Assembly (NCBI RefSeq): GCF_004217215.1
Contig: NZ_SHKP01000006.1
Span: 1 to 64,000, forward strand
Origin: Rivibacter subsaxonicus
GTDB lineage: Bacteria; Pseudomonadota; Gammaproteobacteria; Burkholderiales; Burkholderiaceae_C
Direction of reading: 5' to 3'
DNA length: 64,000 bases
Program-made: the position numbers and the translations under genes
Shown here: positions 17,907 to 26,540 of the stretch, one piece after another
Numbering within the stretch: the first letter of the stretch is position 1
How the letters are laid out: each line of letters opens with the position of its first letter
Notes under the pieces: generated by a model
What the model saw: only the letters and a program-made list of their open reading frames with translations
What the model was told of the DNA's origin: nothing
Database searches by the model: none

Positions 17907-19610
17907 TCAGAGGTCGAACAGCACTTTGGCCGCGACCGCGATCTGGTAGACGATCTGCGTGATGCCGCGCGTGATCTCGACCGTCTTGGTCTCGATCTTC
18001 GGCAGCACCAGGATCTCGTCGCCCGGACGCATGCCGTTGGACGGATCCTCGGCGACGCTGCCGTCCTGGTGCATCACCAGCAGCCGGGCCGAGTCGGCTC
18101 GCTGCGTGAACCCACCGGCGCGCTTGATGTATTCCTTGGCCGAGGTGCCTTCTTCGAACACCAGTGCGTTGGGCGCGTTGACCTCGCCGCCGACCAGCAC
18201 CAGGTTGCTGTGCTCGGGCACGCGGATCACGTCGCCGTCCTCGAGCAGCGTCGACGGTGCCTGCTCCTTCTGCGCCAGCACGACCTGGCCCTTGGGCTGC
18301 ACGGTCTTGGCGCGCTCGATGTACTGCAGCAGCAGTTCGGCCTCGCGCGTGCGCAGGGCGGCTTCTTCGCTGGTGGCGCTGCGCGCGGTCAGTGCGTAGG
18401 TCTCGAGGCCGCGCAGCGAGGTCTCGAGCAGTTCCTTCTGGCGCGTGGCGACCGAGCGGCGGTAGAGCTGCACGGCGTCGACGTTGGCCTGCGGCGCCGG
18501 GCGCAGACGGGCCATCGCGTCCTTGAGCCGCGAGCCGTAGGGCAGCACCAGCGTGCGCTCGCCGAGGTGGGCGCCCTCGATGCGGACCAGGATCGTGCCG
18601 GGGTACTTGTCGGAGGTGACGCTGACCTCGTCGCCGTCGGCGATGGTCACGCGCGAGGCCTCGGCCAGCGGGTAGTAGTCGCTGCGACGCTCGGCGCCAA
18701 CCTTGCGCACCACGCTCAGGTGGGTCGCGCCCGGGCGCGGACGCGCCACCGCCAGCAGCTCGGCGGCGTCGACGCTGCTCTTGGAGAACTCGAAGATGTA
18801 GGGGTTCAGCACCTCGCCGCCGACCTGCACCGTGTACTGGCGCGGCGCGACGACGACGGTGTCGCCGTCCTGCAGTTGCAGCGGCTCGATCTGGCCGTCG
18901 AGCAGGAAGCGGTAGAGGTTGAACTGGGCGCGCGTCTTGCCGGCGCGGCGCACGTCGACCGCGAGGTAGCTGCCGCGCTCGGGGTCGATGCCGCCGGCCT
19001 TGTCGAGGTAGTACAGCACCGAGTCGGACGACAGCCCGCCGTAGAGGCCGGGCGCCCGCACGAAGCCGGTGACATAGACCTTGACCGGCTGTGCCGCCTC
19101 CAGCGTGGCGTAGACGCCGACGTTGGCGCGGAACACGCGCTTGATCTGCGCCTCGACGTGGTGGTTGAGGTCGCCGTTGCGCACCCCGGCCGCGTTGACC
19201 GGGCCGACGTTGGGGATGAAGACGTTGCCCTGCGGGTCGATCGCCAGCACCGCGTCGAAGTTGAAGGCGCCCCACATGCGAACGCTGATGCGGTCGCCGA
19301 TCGCGAGCTGGTAGTCGGCGTTGAAGCCGTTGAAGGCCTCGGACGCGAACCGGCCGCTGAAGATCTGCGAGCCGAAGACCAGCGGCTTGGCCGCGGTGCT
19401 CGGGTCCGGCGGCATGGGCGTCGGCACGGGCGCCGGTGCCGGCGCTGGGGCCGGTGCGGCGATGGTGCGCAGTGCCGGCAGCTGGGTCGCGCCGCGCGGG
19501 CTGGTGTTCAGCGGATCGTTGGTGAGCTGGGCCTGGGCCAGGGCTGCACCAGCGGTGGCGAGCAGCGCGGCGAGAGCCCGGATCGAGCGAAGGGTGAGGC
19601 GACGGTTCAT
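17907..19610 (-). CDS. kpsD: capsule export outer-membrane/periplasmic protein KpsD
   Basis: Polysaccharide export (OPX) protein of 567 residues, similar in length to E. coli KpsD (558). It has a signal peptide (RRLTLRSIRALAALLATAGAALAQAQ), a proline/alanine-rich linker at about 45-70, a Poly_export segment (YQLAIGDRISVRMWGAFNFDAVLAIDPQGNVFIPNVGPV), and several SLBB-type repeats (VTGFVRAPGLYGG, VGGEVLNPYIFEF, VGGEVNAPNALVFEEG). No lipobox is visible, unlike Wza, which fits the KpsD group. It works with KpsE and KpsMT to move polymer across the envelope. Confidence 0.92.
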   Translation of the reverse strand: MNRRLTLRSIRALAALLATAGAALAQAQLTNDPLNTSPRGATQLPALRTIAAPAPAPAPAPVPTPMPPDPSTAAKPLVFGSQIFSGRFASEAFNGFNADYQLAIGDRISVRMWGAFNFDAVLAIDPQGNVFIPNVGPVNAAGVRNGDLNHHVEAQIKRVFRANVGVYATLEAAQPVKVYVTGFVRAPGLYGGLSSDSVLYYLDKAGGIDPERGSYLAVDVRRAGKTRAQFNLYRFLLDGQIEPLQLQDGDTVVVAPRQYTVQVGGEVLNPYIFEFSKSSVDAAELLAVARPRPGATHLSVVRKVGAERRSDYYPLAEASRVTIADGDEVSVTSDKYPGTILVRIEGAHLGERTLVLPYGSRLKDAMARLRPAPQANVDAVQLYRRSVATRQKELLETSLRGLETYALTARSATSEEAALRTREAELLLQYIERAKTVQPKGQVVLAQKEQAPSTLLEDGDVIRVPEHSNLVLVGGEVNAPNALVFEEGTSAKEYIKRAGGFTQRADSARLLVMHQDGSVAEDPSNGMRPGDEILVLPKIETKTVEITRGITQIVYQIAVAAKVLFDL

Positions 19611-19612
19611 GC

Positions 19613-20716
19613 TCAGTCTTGGTGCTCGGCGATGGTCGCGAGGATCAGCCGCACGATGCCGTACAGCAGCGCGCTCAGGACCATCAGCGTGATCAGGTTG
19701 TAGAGGCGGCGCGGGTATTCGGCCGTCTCGGGGCGGGTCGGCGGTTCGATGACCGCCAGGCTCTTGAGCTTGCGCGTGGCCTCGATGCGGCCGCTCTCGA
19801 CCGCGGTCAGCGCGAGCTTGTAGACGTCTTCGGCGAAGCCGGCCTGCAGGCGCAGGTCCTGGAACTCGGCGGCCAGCGCGTTCAGGCGGCGACCGTCCTT
19901 GGGCGCGGTGGCGCGGCTGAGCTCCACGTCGAGCTGGCTGCGCATCGACTTGACCTGGTTGCGCAGGGCCTGCACCTGGTAGGCGTCCTCGTTGAGGTAG
20001 GTCAGCAGGTTCTTGAGCTCGGCCTCGTGCTTGCTGAGCTGGGCCTGGAGCTCGCTGGTCAGCGCGCCGCTGGCCTGGGCCTGGGCCGAGGCGTCGAGCA
20101 CCTTGTGCGTGGCCTGGAACACCATCATCTTGCTCTTGGCCGCCTGCAGCTTCTCGGCGGCGTTGCCGAGTTCGGCCTGGGCGAACTGCAACTGCTCCTG
20201 CGCCATGCGCTGCGACAGCTTGTTCACGAAGGCCTCGCTCTCCTCGAGGATCGCGCGGTTCAGCTCCTGCGCGAACGGCGCGTCGAAGCCCTGCACGCGC
20301 ACGGTCAGCAGGCCCGAGACGTCGTCGAGCAGCACCTCGACGCGGTCGCGGTAGTACTGGCCGAAGTCTTCCTGGCTGGCGCCGCCCCAGAGGCGATAGA
20401 TCGGATCGAGGCGCGGCTGCTCGTAGTGCTGGCGTAGCTGCAGCCGCTCGTCCAGGCGCCGCAGCAGCTCGGTCGAGTGGATGTAGTGCTTGAGGTAGAG
20501 CACGTCCTCGCGCGAGGGCGGCGTGATGCCGGCCAGCAGCAGGGCCGCGCCGGGAACGCCGCCGCCGGCGTGGTTGGACTGGCGCACGGTGAGCACCGAC
20601 TCGCTCACATAGCGGTCGGCAGCGAAGACGCCGTAGTACAGCGCGGCGAGCGCCAGCGGCGCGGCCAGCAGCGCGAGCTGCAGCCGCCGTGGCGTCAGGA
20701 TCTTGAGAAGCTTCAT
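19613..20716 (-). CDS. kpsE: capsule export inner-membrane protein KpsE (PCP-3)
   Basis: A 367-residue polysaccharide co-polymerase of the group-2 capsule type, without a tyrosine-kinase domain. One membrane segment lies at residues 12-33 and another at the C-terminus (LYNLITLMVLSALLYGIVRLIL). The central periplasmic part is largely helical (residues 160-260 rich in A/Q/E/L, coiled-coil-like). The PPTRPETAEYPRRLYN motif just before the second membrane helix is the Pro-rich PCP signature. It links KpsMT to KpsD. It starts 3 bp after the kpsT stop, so the two are very likely co-translated. Confidence 0.92.
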   Translation of the reverse strand: MKLLKILTPRRLQLALLAAPLALAALYYGVFAADRYVSESVLTVRQSNHAGGGVPGAALLLAGITPPSREDVLYLKHYIHSTELLRRLDERLQLRQHYEQPRLDPIYRLWGGASQEDFGQYYRDRVEVLLDDVSGLLTVRVQGFDAPFAQELNRAILEESEAFVNKLSQRMAQEQLQFAQAELGNAAEKLQAAKSKMMVFQATHKVLDASAQAQASGALTSELQAQLSKHEAELKNLLTYLNEDAYQVQALRNQVKSMRSQLDVELSRATAPKDGRRLNALAAEFQDLRLQAGFAEDVYKLALTAVESGRIEATRKLKSLAVIEPPTRPETAEYPRRLYNLITLMVLSALLYGIVRLILATIAEHQD

Positions 20717-21388
20717 TCAGCGGGGCGCCGGGGCGTTGTTCTGGTAGGCGGCGATGCCGGCCTCGATGTCGGTGTAGAGGGTCGCGCTGCCGGACTGCAG
20801 GTGCACGATCACGTTGCAGTACTCGCGCACGTCGGCCACGCTGTGCGTGACGAGGATCATCTTGGAGCGGTCCATGCGGGACTTGAAGACCTCGCGGCTC
20901 TTCTTCTTGAACTGCGGGTCGCCGACCGACATCACTTCGTCGATCAGGTAGTAGTCGAAGTCGAAGGCCATGCTCAGGCCGAAGCCCACTCGCGAGCGCA
21001 TGCCCGAGGACAGGGTCTTCATCGGCAGGTCGAAGTACTCGCCGATCTCGGCGAAGTCCTCGACGAAGCGGATCCGGTCGCGCATGTCGGCGGCGTCGGC
21101 GCCGTAGATGCGGCAGACGAAGCGCACGTTCTCGCGCGCGGTCAGCGAACCCTGGAAACCGCCGGACAGGCCGACCGGCCACGAGATCCGCTCGTCGCTG
21201 TAGACCTCGCCGTGGTCCGGCGTGTCGATGCCGCCGAGCAGGCGCAGCAGCGTGGACTTGCCGGCGCCGTTGCGGCCCATCAGGCCGATGCTGGCGTTCT
21301 CCGGGAAGCGGAACGAGAGGTCGCGAAAGACGTAACGCCGCCCCCGGGGGGTCGGGTACCACTTGGTGAGCTGGCGCAGTTCGAGCAT
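20717..21388 (-). CDS. kpsT: capsule ABC transporter ATP-binding protein KpsT
   Basis: A 223-residue ATPase of the ABC-2 polysaccharide export group. Walker A is GRNGAGKST (38-46), followed by a Q-loop region (GFQGSLTAREN), an LSSGMRSR signature at about 137, and Walker B YYLIDEVMSVGD. The switch His sits in LVTHSVADV. It energises KpsM for export of the completed capsule polymer. The gene lies 13 bp after kpsM. Confidence 0.95.
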   Translation of the reverse strand: MLELRQLTKWYPTPRGRRYVFRDLSFRFPENASIGLMGRNGAGKSTLLRLLGGIDTPDHGEVYSDERISWPVGLSGGFQGSLTARENVRFVCRIYGADAADMRDRIRFVEDFAEIGEYFDLPMKTLSSGMRSRVGFGLSMAFDFDYYLIDEVMSVGDPQFKKKSREVFKSRMDRSKMILVTHSVADVREYCNVIVHLQSGSATLYTDIEAGIAAYQNNAPAPR

Positions 21389-21401
21389 GGCGGCGTGCGG
21401 C

Positions 21402-22190
21402 TCAGGCGGCGATCAGCCGGTCGCGGCGAACGCGGTACAGGCTCAGCGCCAGCGCCAGCACGACCACCGTGATGCCCAGCGGATAGCCCAGGTTGATGCC
21501 GGCCAGCAGCGGGTACTGCGGGAAGAAGCTGTGGCGCGACAGTTCGACCAGGTGCAGCACCGGGTTCCACAGCAGCCACTTCTGAAGCTCCGGCGGCAGC
21601 GCGTGCACCGACAGGATCACGCCCGACAGCAGGTAGAGCGGAAACGAGGTGATGCGCACGAAGGCGCGCAGTTGCGGAACGTCGTTGGTGAGCACCGCGA
21701 ACAGCAGCCCGAGCGAGGCACCCATCGTGATCAGCACGATGCTGACCGCGATCAGCTCCAGCGGCTCGGCCGGCCACCAGTGGTAGCCGAACCAGCCGAG
21801 CGTGGCGAGCGCGATCAGGTAGACGATGCTCTGCAGGCCGATCTCGAGCAGGCCGCGCGAGACCAGCGTGTCGATCGGCTTGACCTGGCGGTAGCCGAAC
21901 AGGCCGCGGTTGGCGTCGATGCCGTCCATCAGCCTGAACATCAGGCTGCGGAAGATCAGGAACGGCAACATGCCGGTGATCAGGAACACCGGGTACTCGA
22001 TGCTCGGCGACACCGCCGCGTGCATCGTGCTGAACATCAGGACCTGCAGCAGCAGGTACGCCAGCGGCTCCAGCAGCAGCCAGAAGACGCCCAGCCACCG
22101 GCCTCCCAGGCGGGTCTTGAGTTCGCGCAGCAGAAGTGCAAAGACAACAGCGCGCTGAACGGCCCAGGCGGACCGCTTCGCGCGCAACAT
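21402..22190 (-). CDS. kpsM: capsule ABC transporter permease KpsM
   Basis: A 262-residue integral membrane protein with about six hydrophobic segments and the ABC-2 exporter pattern: FALLLRELKTRLGGRWLGVFW near the N-terminus, IEYPVFLITGMLPFLIFRS, and LLSGVILSVHALPP before the last helices. It forms the inner-membrane channel with KpsT. It is the first gene of the capsule operon. A Shine-Dalgarno GGAG lies 9-12 bases before the ATG and an AT-richer leader with two small dyads lies upstream. Confidence 0.93.
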   Translation of the reverse strand: MLRAKRSAWAVQRAVVFALLLRELKTRLGGRWLGVFWLLLEPLAYLLLQVLMFSTMHAAVSPSIEYPVFLITGMLPFLIFRSLMFRLMDGIDANRGLFGYRQVKPIDTLVSRGLLEIGLQSIVYLIALATLGWFGYHWWPAEPLELIAVSIVLITMGASLGLLFAVLTNDVPQLRAFVRITSFPLYLLSGVILSVHALPPELQKWLLWNPVLHLVELSRHSFFPQYPLLAGINLGYPLGITVVVLALALSLYRVRRDRLIAA

Positions 22191-22305
22191 AGGGAAATCT
22201 CCGATGGAACTTCTTTGTTCCGATTTTGCCGGAGCTTGTCGGCATGCTGACGGTTGCCGGCTCTAGGAACGGCAACCTGTCACGCGGTGGGCGTACCGAA
22301 TTGTT
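22191..22305 (-). promoter_or_regulatory. leader/promoter region of the capsule operon with two dyads
   Basis: Between the EamA gene and kpsM, read on the minus strand, are an 8-bp perfect inverted repeat with a 10-base loop (GGTTGCCG/CGGCAACC, 22252-22276 region) and a 5-bp stem with a TTCTTT-type loop (22206-22221) inside the probable 5' leader, then GGAG 9-12 bases before kpsM. The first dyad could terminate the upstream unit or bind a regulator; no T tract follows it. No clear -10/-35 pair was assigned. Confidence 0.45.
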
Positions 22306-23247
22306 TCATCGGCGGCCAAGTGAGCGCCCGCCCCACTGGTTGATCAGCAGGCCTGCCAGCACCGCGATGGTGCCAGCCCACTGTGCCGGGCTCGGCCGCT
22401 CGCCGAAGGCGGCCGCCGCGGCCCAGAGGCCGACCACCGGCACCAGCAGCGAGAAGGGCACCACGCGTGCCGCGGCGTGGCGCTTGAGCAGCCGCGTCCA
22501 CAGCGTGTAGGCGGCCAGCGTGGCCAGCAGCGCGAGGTACAGCACCGATCCGATGCCGGCGTTGTTGAGCGAGCCCAGCTGCGCCAGCACGCCGTGCTCG
22601 CCGCCCAGCCCGTCGAATCCGACGGCCAGCAGCGCAAACGGCAGGATCGGCGCCAGGCTGCTCCAGACGATGAATGCGAACGGGTCGTAGTTCGGCGTGT
22701 GGCGTACCGCAAGGCGCACGACCAGGTTGGAGCTGGCCCACATGAAGGCCGCGCCCAGCGTCAGCACGAAGCCGATCAGCGTCATCTGACCTGGGCCCTC
22801 GCCGTGCGAGAGGCCGATCGCCAGCAGGCCGATGGTGGCCACCACCAGGCCGGCCCACTGCTGCGGCCGCGCGCGTTCGCCCAGCAGCGGCGCCGCCAGC
22901 GCCATCGTGAAGAAGGCCTGGCTCTGCATCACCACCGAGGCCATGCCGGCCGTCATGCCGACCGACAGTGCCCAGAACAGCAGGCCGAACTGGCCCAACC
23001 CCTGCACCAGGCCGTAACCCAGCCAGTAGCGCGCCGGCAGCGCCGGACGCGGGATGAAGAGCACGAAGGGCAGCGCCGCGACGCAAAAGCGCAGCGTGCC
23101 CAGCAGCATCGGCGACAGCCCGGCCAGGCCCCACTTCATGACGACGAAGTTGAGGCCCCAGATCAGGACCACGGCGAGCGCGCGCAGGTAATCCGCGCGC
23201 GGCATGGCCGCCGGCGGCTGCGGCAACGCGTGGGCGGCGCCGGTCAT
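22306..23247 (-). CDS. EamA/DMT-superfamily transporter
   Basis: A 313-residue protein with ten hydrophobic segments in two EamA repeats (LAVVLIWGLNFVVMKWGLAGLSP starts the first; LIGFVLTLGAAFMWASSNLVVRLAV starts the second), as in drug/metabolite exporters such as RhaT/YedA-like proteins. The substrate is unknown. Being last in an operon with a flavin monooxygenase and an SDR, it may export or import an intermediate. Start chosen at the ATG that overlaps the upstream epimerase stop by 4 bp. Confidence 0.85.
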   Translation of the reverse strand: MTGAAHALPQPPAAMPRADYLRALAVVLIWGLNFVVMKWGLAGLSPMLLGTLRFCVAALPFVLFIPRPALPARYWLGYGLVQGLGQFGLLFWALSVGMTAGMASVVMQSQAFFTMALAAPLLGERARPQQWAGLVVATIGLLAIGLSHGEGPGQMTLIGFVLTLGAAFMWASSNLVVRLAVRHTPNYDPFAFIVWSSLAPILPFALLAVGFDGLGGEHGVLAQLGSLNNAGIGSVLYLALLATLAAYTLWTRLLKRHAAARVVPFSLLVPVVGLWAAAAAFGERPSPAQWAGTIAVLAGLLINQWGGRSLGRR

Positions 23248-24257
23248 TGCAGCCCCCGCGCCAGCATCCAGGCCTCGAAGGCCTCGCGGCTGGTCTTGGC
23301 CGGCCGGTAGCCGAACTCGCTCTTCAGGCGCGCGTTGTCGAGCACCGGGCGGTAGCGCAGGAAGTCGAGCTGTTCGGGGCCGTAGCGGCTGATGCGCAGC
23401 GCGTGGCCCACGGCGAGCGCGGCGCGCAGCAGTGCGGCCGGCAGCTCGCGCACCGGCTTGCCGAGCAGCGCGGCGAGTTCGCGGATGCCGAGTGCGCCAT
23501 CGCCGGCGACGTTGAAGACGCCGGCGCGGCGCGTGGTGACCGCGCGCACGATGATCGCGGTGACGTCTTCGTCCCAGATGAAGACGAAGGGGCTGGCACT
23601 GCCGCGGATCGCGAGCAACGCCTTCTTCTCGAACAGCGCGGTGATCTGGTTGTTCACGGTCGCGCCGAGGATGGTGCCGATGCGCAGCACGGTCTGCTGC
23701 AGCTGCGGCGCGCTGTGGCGGAACTCGGCCAGCAGCTCCTCGACCTGGCGCTTGTGGTCGGAGTAGGCGAAGGCGACGTTGCCACGCAGCGCGTCGGTCT
23801 CGACCAACCACTCGGGGTTGTCGGCGTAGTAGCCGTAGGCGGCGCCGCTGGAGGACACCACCAGCTGCCGCACGCCGGCCGCGACGCAGGCCTCGATCAC
23901 GTTGCGGCTGCCGCCGACGTCGACCGAATGCTCGAAGGCGCGGTCGCTGTCGCGGCCCGGCGTGACGATCGAAGCCAGGTGGACCACTGTGTCGATCGCG
24001 TGCTCGCGCAGGGTGTCGAGCAGCAGCGGGTCGCGCACGTCCTGGGTGCGGTAGGTCACGCCTGGCGCGCGGCGCTCGGCCGGCACCTCGCGCACGTCGA
24101 GCGAGACGACCTCGAAGCGCGGCAGCGCGGCCAGGGTTCGCACCACGCCGCGACCGAGGAAGCCGTCGCCGCCGGTGACGAGAACGCGGCGTGCGCCGGA
24201 CGACGGCCCGGCGCCGTGCGAAGCCTCATCGCGCATGAAGTCGAACAGCACGGTCAT
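23244..24257 (-). CDS. NAD-dependent epimerase/dehydratase (extended SDR)
   Basis: A 337-residue extended SDR. The nucleotide-binding loop is VLVTGGDGFLGRGVV at residues 24-38, followed by DVRD and HLAS; the catalytic set is SSSGAAYG and YSDHKRQ (YxxxK). The C-terminal half has the substrate-domain pattern FNVAGDGALGIRELA. Such enzymes act on nucleotide sugars or on small alcohols/ketones; beside an FMO and another SDR the latter seems more likely. ATG at 24257 overlaps the BASS transporter stop (ATGA). Confidence 0.8.
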   Translation of the reverse strand: MTVLFDFMRDEASHGAGPSSGARRVLVTGGDGFLGRGVVRTLAALPRFEVVSLDVREVPAERRAPGVTYRTQDVRDPLLLDTLREHAIDTVVHLASIVTPGRDSDRAFEHSVDVGGSRNVIEACVAAGVRQLVVSSSGAAYGYYADNPEWLVETDALRGNVAFAYSDHKRQVEELLAEFRHSAPQLQQTVLRIGTILGATVNNQITALFEKKALLAIRGSASPFVFIWDEDVTAIIVRAVTTRRAGVFNVAGDGALGIRELAALLGKPVRELPAALLRAALAVGHALRISRYGPEQLDFLRYRPVLDNARLKSEFGYRPAKTSREAFEAWMLARGLQ

Positions 24258-25171
24258 GCCACCGACCTCGGCACTGCCACCGGTCGCCGGCCCCACCAGC
24301 TGGCCAGCACGAGGCCGGCGATGATGTCCCAGAAGCCCCAGACGCCGGCCACCACCGCCATGCCGCCGAGGCCGCCGAAGAAGCTGAAGATCAGCACCAG
24401 GCCGAGGCCGGCGTTGCGCACACCGACCTCGAAGCTGACCGCGCGGCGGTCGTACTCCTTGAGGCCCATCAGCGCCGCGCTGCCGTAACCGGTGGCAAAG
24501 GCGAGCGCGTCGTGGATCGCGACCGCGACCAGCACCAGGCCGACGTAGTCTAGGAAGTAGCGCCAGTTGCCGGCGATCGCGGCGAGGATGAAGCCGACCA
24601 GCGCGAACAGGCTGAAGCGGCGCGCGCCGACCTTGACCCGGTCGGCAAAGCGCGGGAAGCGCTCGGCCACGAACACGCCGAGCGCGAAGGGGATGCCGAT
24701 GATCAGCACGATGTGCAGCACCATCTCGACCGGGTCGATCGCGATCTGCTTGAGCAGCGCCGCGTTGGCCGGGTTCAGGCTGCCCCAGAACGCGAAGTTC
24801 AGCGGCATCAGCACGATCGACAGCAGGTTGGAGATCGCGGTCATCGAGACCGACAGCGCGACGTTGCCGCCGGCGCGATGGGTCAGAACGTTGCTGATGT
24901 TGCCGGGCGGGCAGCAGGCGACCAGGATCATGCCGAGCGCGACGCTCGGCGTCGGCTTGAGCAGCAGCGTCAGCGCGTAGGTGAAGGCCGGCAGCAGCAG
25001 GAACTGCGCCGCGATGCCGACCGCCATCGCCAGCGGCATCTTGGCCACGCGCTTGAAGTCGGCGACGCGGGTGTCGAGCGCGATGCCGAACATGATGAAC
25101 GCGAGGATCGCGTTCAGCAGCGCCAGCGAGGCGGGGTTGAAGTTGAGGCGGACCTCGTCGACGGGCAGCAT
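24254..25171 (-). CDS. bile acid:sodium symporter (BASS) family transporter
   Basis: A 305-residue membrane protein with roughly ten hydrophobic segments. The family marks are LACCPPGNISNVLTHRAGGNVALSVSMTAISN (core crossover with the conserved CxPGG/N-like turn) and a C-terminal SFEVGVRNAGLGLVLIFSFF segment containing the E-x-G-x-x-N sodium-site motif. BASS proteins import organic anions such as steroids or keto acids with sodium. In this operon it probably brings in the substrate oxidised by the neighbouring enzymes (inference). Confidence 0.85.
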   Translation of the reverse strand: MLPVDEVRLNFNPASLALLNAILAFIMFGIALDTRVADFKRVAKMPLAMAVGIAAQFLLLPAFTYALTLLLKPTPSVALGMILVACCPPGNISNVLTHRAGGNVALSVSMTAISNLLSIVLMPLNFAFWGSLNPANAALLKQIAIDPVEMVLHIVLIIGIPFALGVFVAERFPRFADRVKVGARRFSLFALVGFILAAIAGNWRYFLDYVGLVLVAVAIHDALAFATGYGSAALMGLKEYDRRAVSFEVGVRNAGLGLVLIFSFFGGLGGMAVVAGVWGFWDIIAGLVLASWWGRRPVAVPRSVA

Positions 25172-25187
25172 GCGGTGTCCTCCCGGC

Positions 25188-26540
25188 TCAGCTCAGGGCG
25201 GAGATCGCGTCGCGCAGGGCGCCACGGTAGGTGTCCTTGTGGACGTAGTACGCCATGCGCTCGAGCTTGAGGTACTTGTAGCCGCCCGAGAGGTCGGGCT
25301 GCGGGCCGGTCTTGCGCTGGGCAAAGGTGGCAGCGGCGGCCTTGCCGTCGGCGCGCGCCTTGAGGAAGCGCGCGATCAGCTCGCCCTGCTCGTAGCGGCC
25401 CTGCCAGCCGATGCCGCTGGCCTCGATCATGCCCATCACGAACAGGTTCTCGAGTCGCGGGTGGAAGATGTTGAGGAACAGACCCGGCGCCATGCCCTTC
25501 CAGTTGAGCAGCGCGTGGTCGATGAAGGGGTAGTGCAGCTTGTAGCCGGTGGCGCACAGGATCAGGTCGTAGTCGCGCGCCGTGCCGTCCTTGAAGTGGA
25601 CGCTGTTGCCGTCGAGGTGGTCGATGTCGCCGCGCACGCCGATGTCGCCATGGCCTGCGTGGTACAGCACCAGCGAGTTCACCACTGGGTGCGACTCGTA
25701 CATCTTGTAGTCCGGCTTGGGAAAGCCGAAGCGCACCGGGTCGCCGGTGAACCACTTGAGCACCACGCTGTCGATCGCCTGCTTGAAACGCGCCGGCAGC
25801 TTGATGGCGCCGCCGAGCGTGTCGGCCGGCTTGCCGAACACGTACTTGGGCACGAAGTAGTAGCCGCGGCGCAGCGAGATGTCGACGCTCTGCGCGTAGT
25901 GCACCGCGTCGACCGCGATGTCGCAGCCCGAGTTGCCGGCGCCGACGATCAGCACCCGCTTGTCGCTGAACAGGCTCGGATGCTTGTAGTCGGCGGTGTG
26001 GCGGATTGAGCCCTTGAAGTTCTCCTGGCCCTTGAAGCTCGGCAGCGTGGGTTCGGACAGCGTGCCGTTGGCGATGACCAGGCCGGCGTAGACGGCGCTC
26101 TGGCCGTCGGAGGTGGTGATGCGCCACAGCGGCTTGTCGCTCGCGTCGAGCGGCTCGGCCTTGAGCACGCGCACGCCGAAGCGGTAGTGCTCGCGCAGCT
26201 TGAAATGGTCGGCGAAGGCGGCGAAGTAGTCGCGCAGTTCGCGGTGGCTCGGGTAGTCGGCCACGTGATCGGCCATCGGGAACTCGGCGAACTCGGTGGT
26301 GCGCTTGGACGAGATCAGGTGCGCCGAGTGGTAGACCGTGCTGCGCGGGTTGGCGATGTCCCACAGGCCGCCGACATCGCTGTGGGCCTCGAAGCCGCGA
26401 AAGCCGATGCCGAGCTTCTGCAGGTTGCGCGCCGCGGCCAGGCCCGAGGGGCCGGCGCCGATGATGGCGATCAGCGTCTCGGTGGCCGCCTCGGCGGCGG
26501 CGGTGGCGGCGACGGGGGAGGGGGCAAGCACGGCGTTCAT
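25188..26540 (-). CDS. flavin-containing monooxygenase (FMO type)
   Basis: A 450-residue flavoprotein. FAD site IIGAGPSGLAAARNL begins near residue 26; the NADPH site VLIVGAGNSGCDIA is near 195; between them FKGSIRHTADYK is an exact FMO fingerprint (FxGxxxHxxxY). It therefore belongs with FMOs rather than classical Baeyer-Villiger enzymes, which end the motif in Trp, though type II FMOs can do Baeyer-Villiger chemistry. It likely inserts one oxygen into a small organic substrate using NADPH and O2. Overlaps the SDR stop by 4 bp. Confidence 0.88.
   Translation of the reverse strand: MNAVLAPSPVAATAAAEAATETLIAIIGAGPSGLAAARNLQKLGIGFRGFEAHSDVGGLWDIANPRSTVYHSAHLISSKRTTEFAEFPMADHVADYPSHRELRDYFAAFADHFKLREHYRFGVRVLKAEPLDASDKPLWRITTSDGQSAVYAGLVIANGTLSEPTLPSFKGQENFKGSIRHTADYKHPSLFSDKRVLIVGAGNSGCDIAVDAVHYAQSVDISLRRGYYFVPKYVFGKPADTLGGAIKLPARFKQAIDSVVLKWFTGDPVRFGFPKPDYKMYESHPVVNSLVLYHAGHGDIGVRGDIDHLDGNSVHFKDGTARDYDLILCATGYKLHYPFIDHALLNWKGMAPGLFLNIFHPRLENLFVMGMIEASGIGWQGRYEQGELIARFLKARADGKAAAATFAQRKTGPQPDLSGGYKYLKLERMAYYVHKDTYRGALRDAISALS

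Noticed and set aside
17907-21362. Extended kpsD of 1151 residues
   Set aside because: Sequence upstream of the signal peptide at 19610 overlaps kpsE and kpsT in a shadow frame; OPX proteins of this type are about 560 residues.
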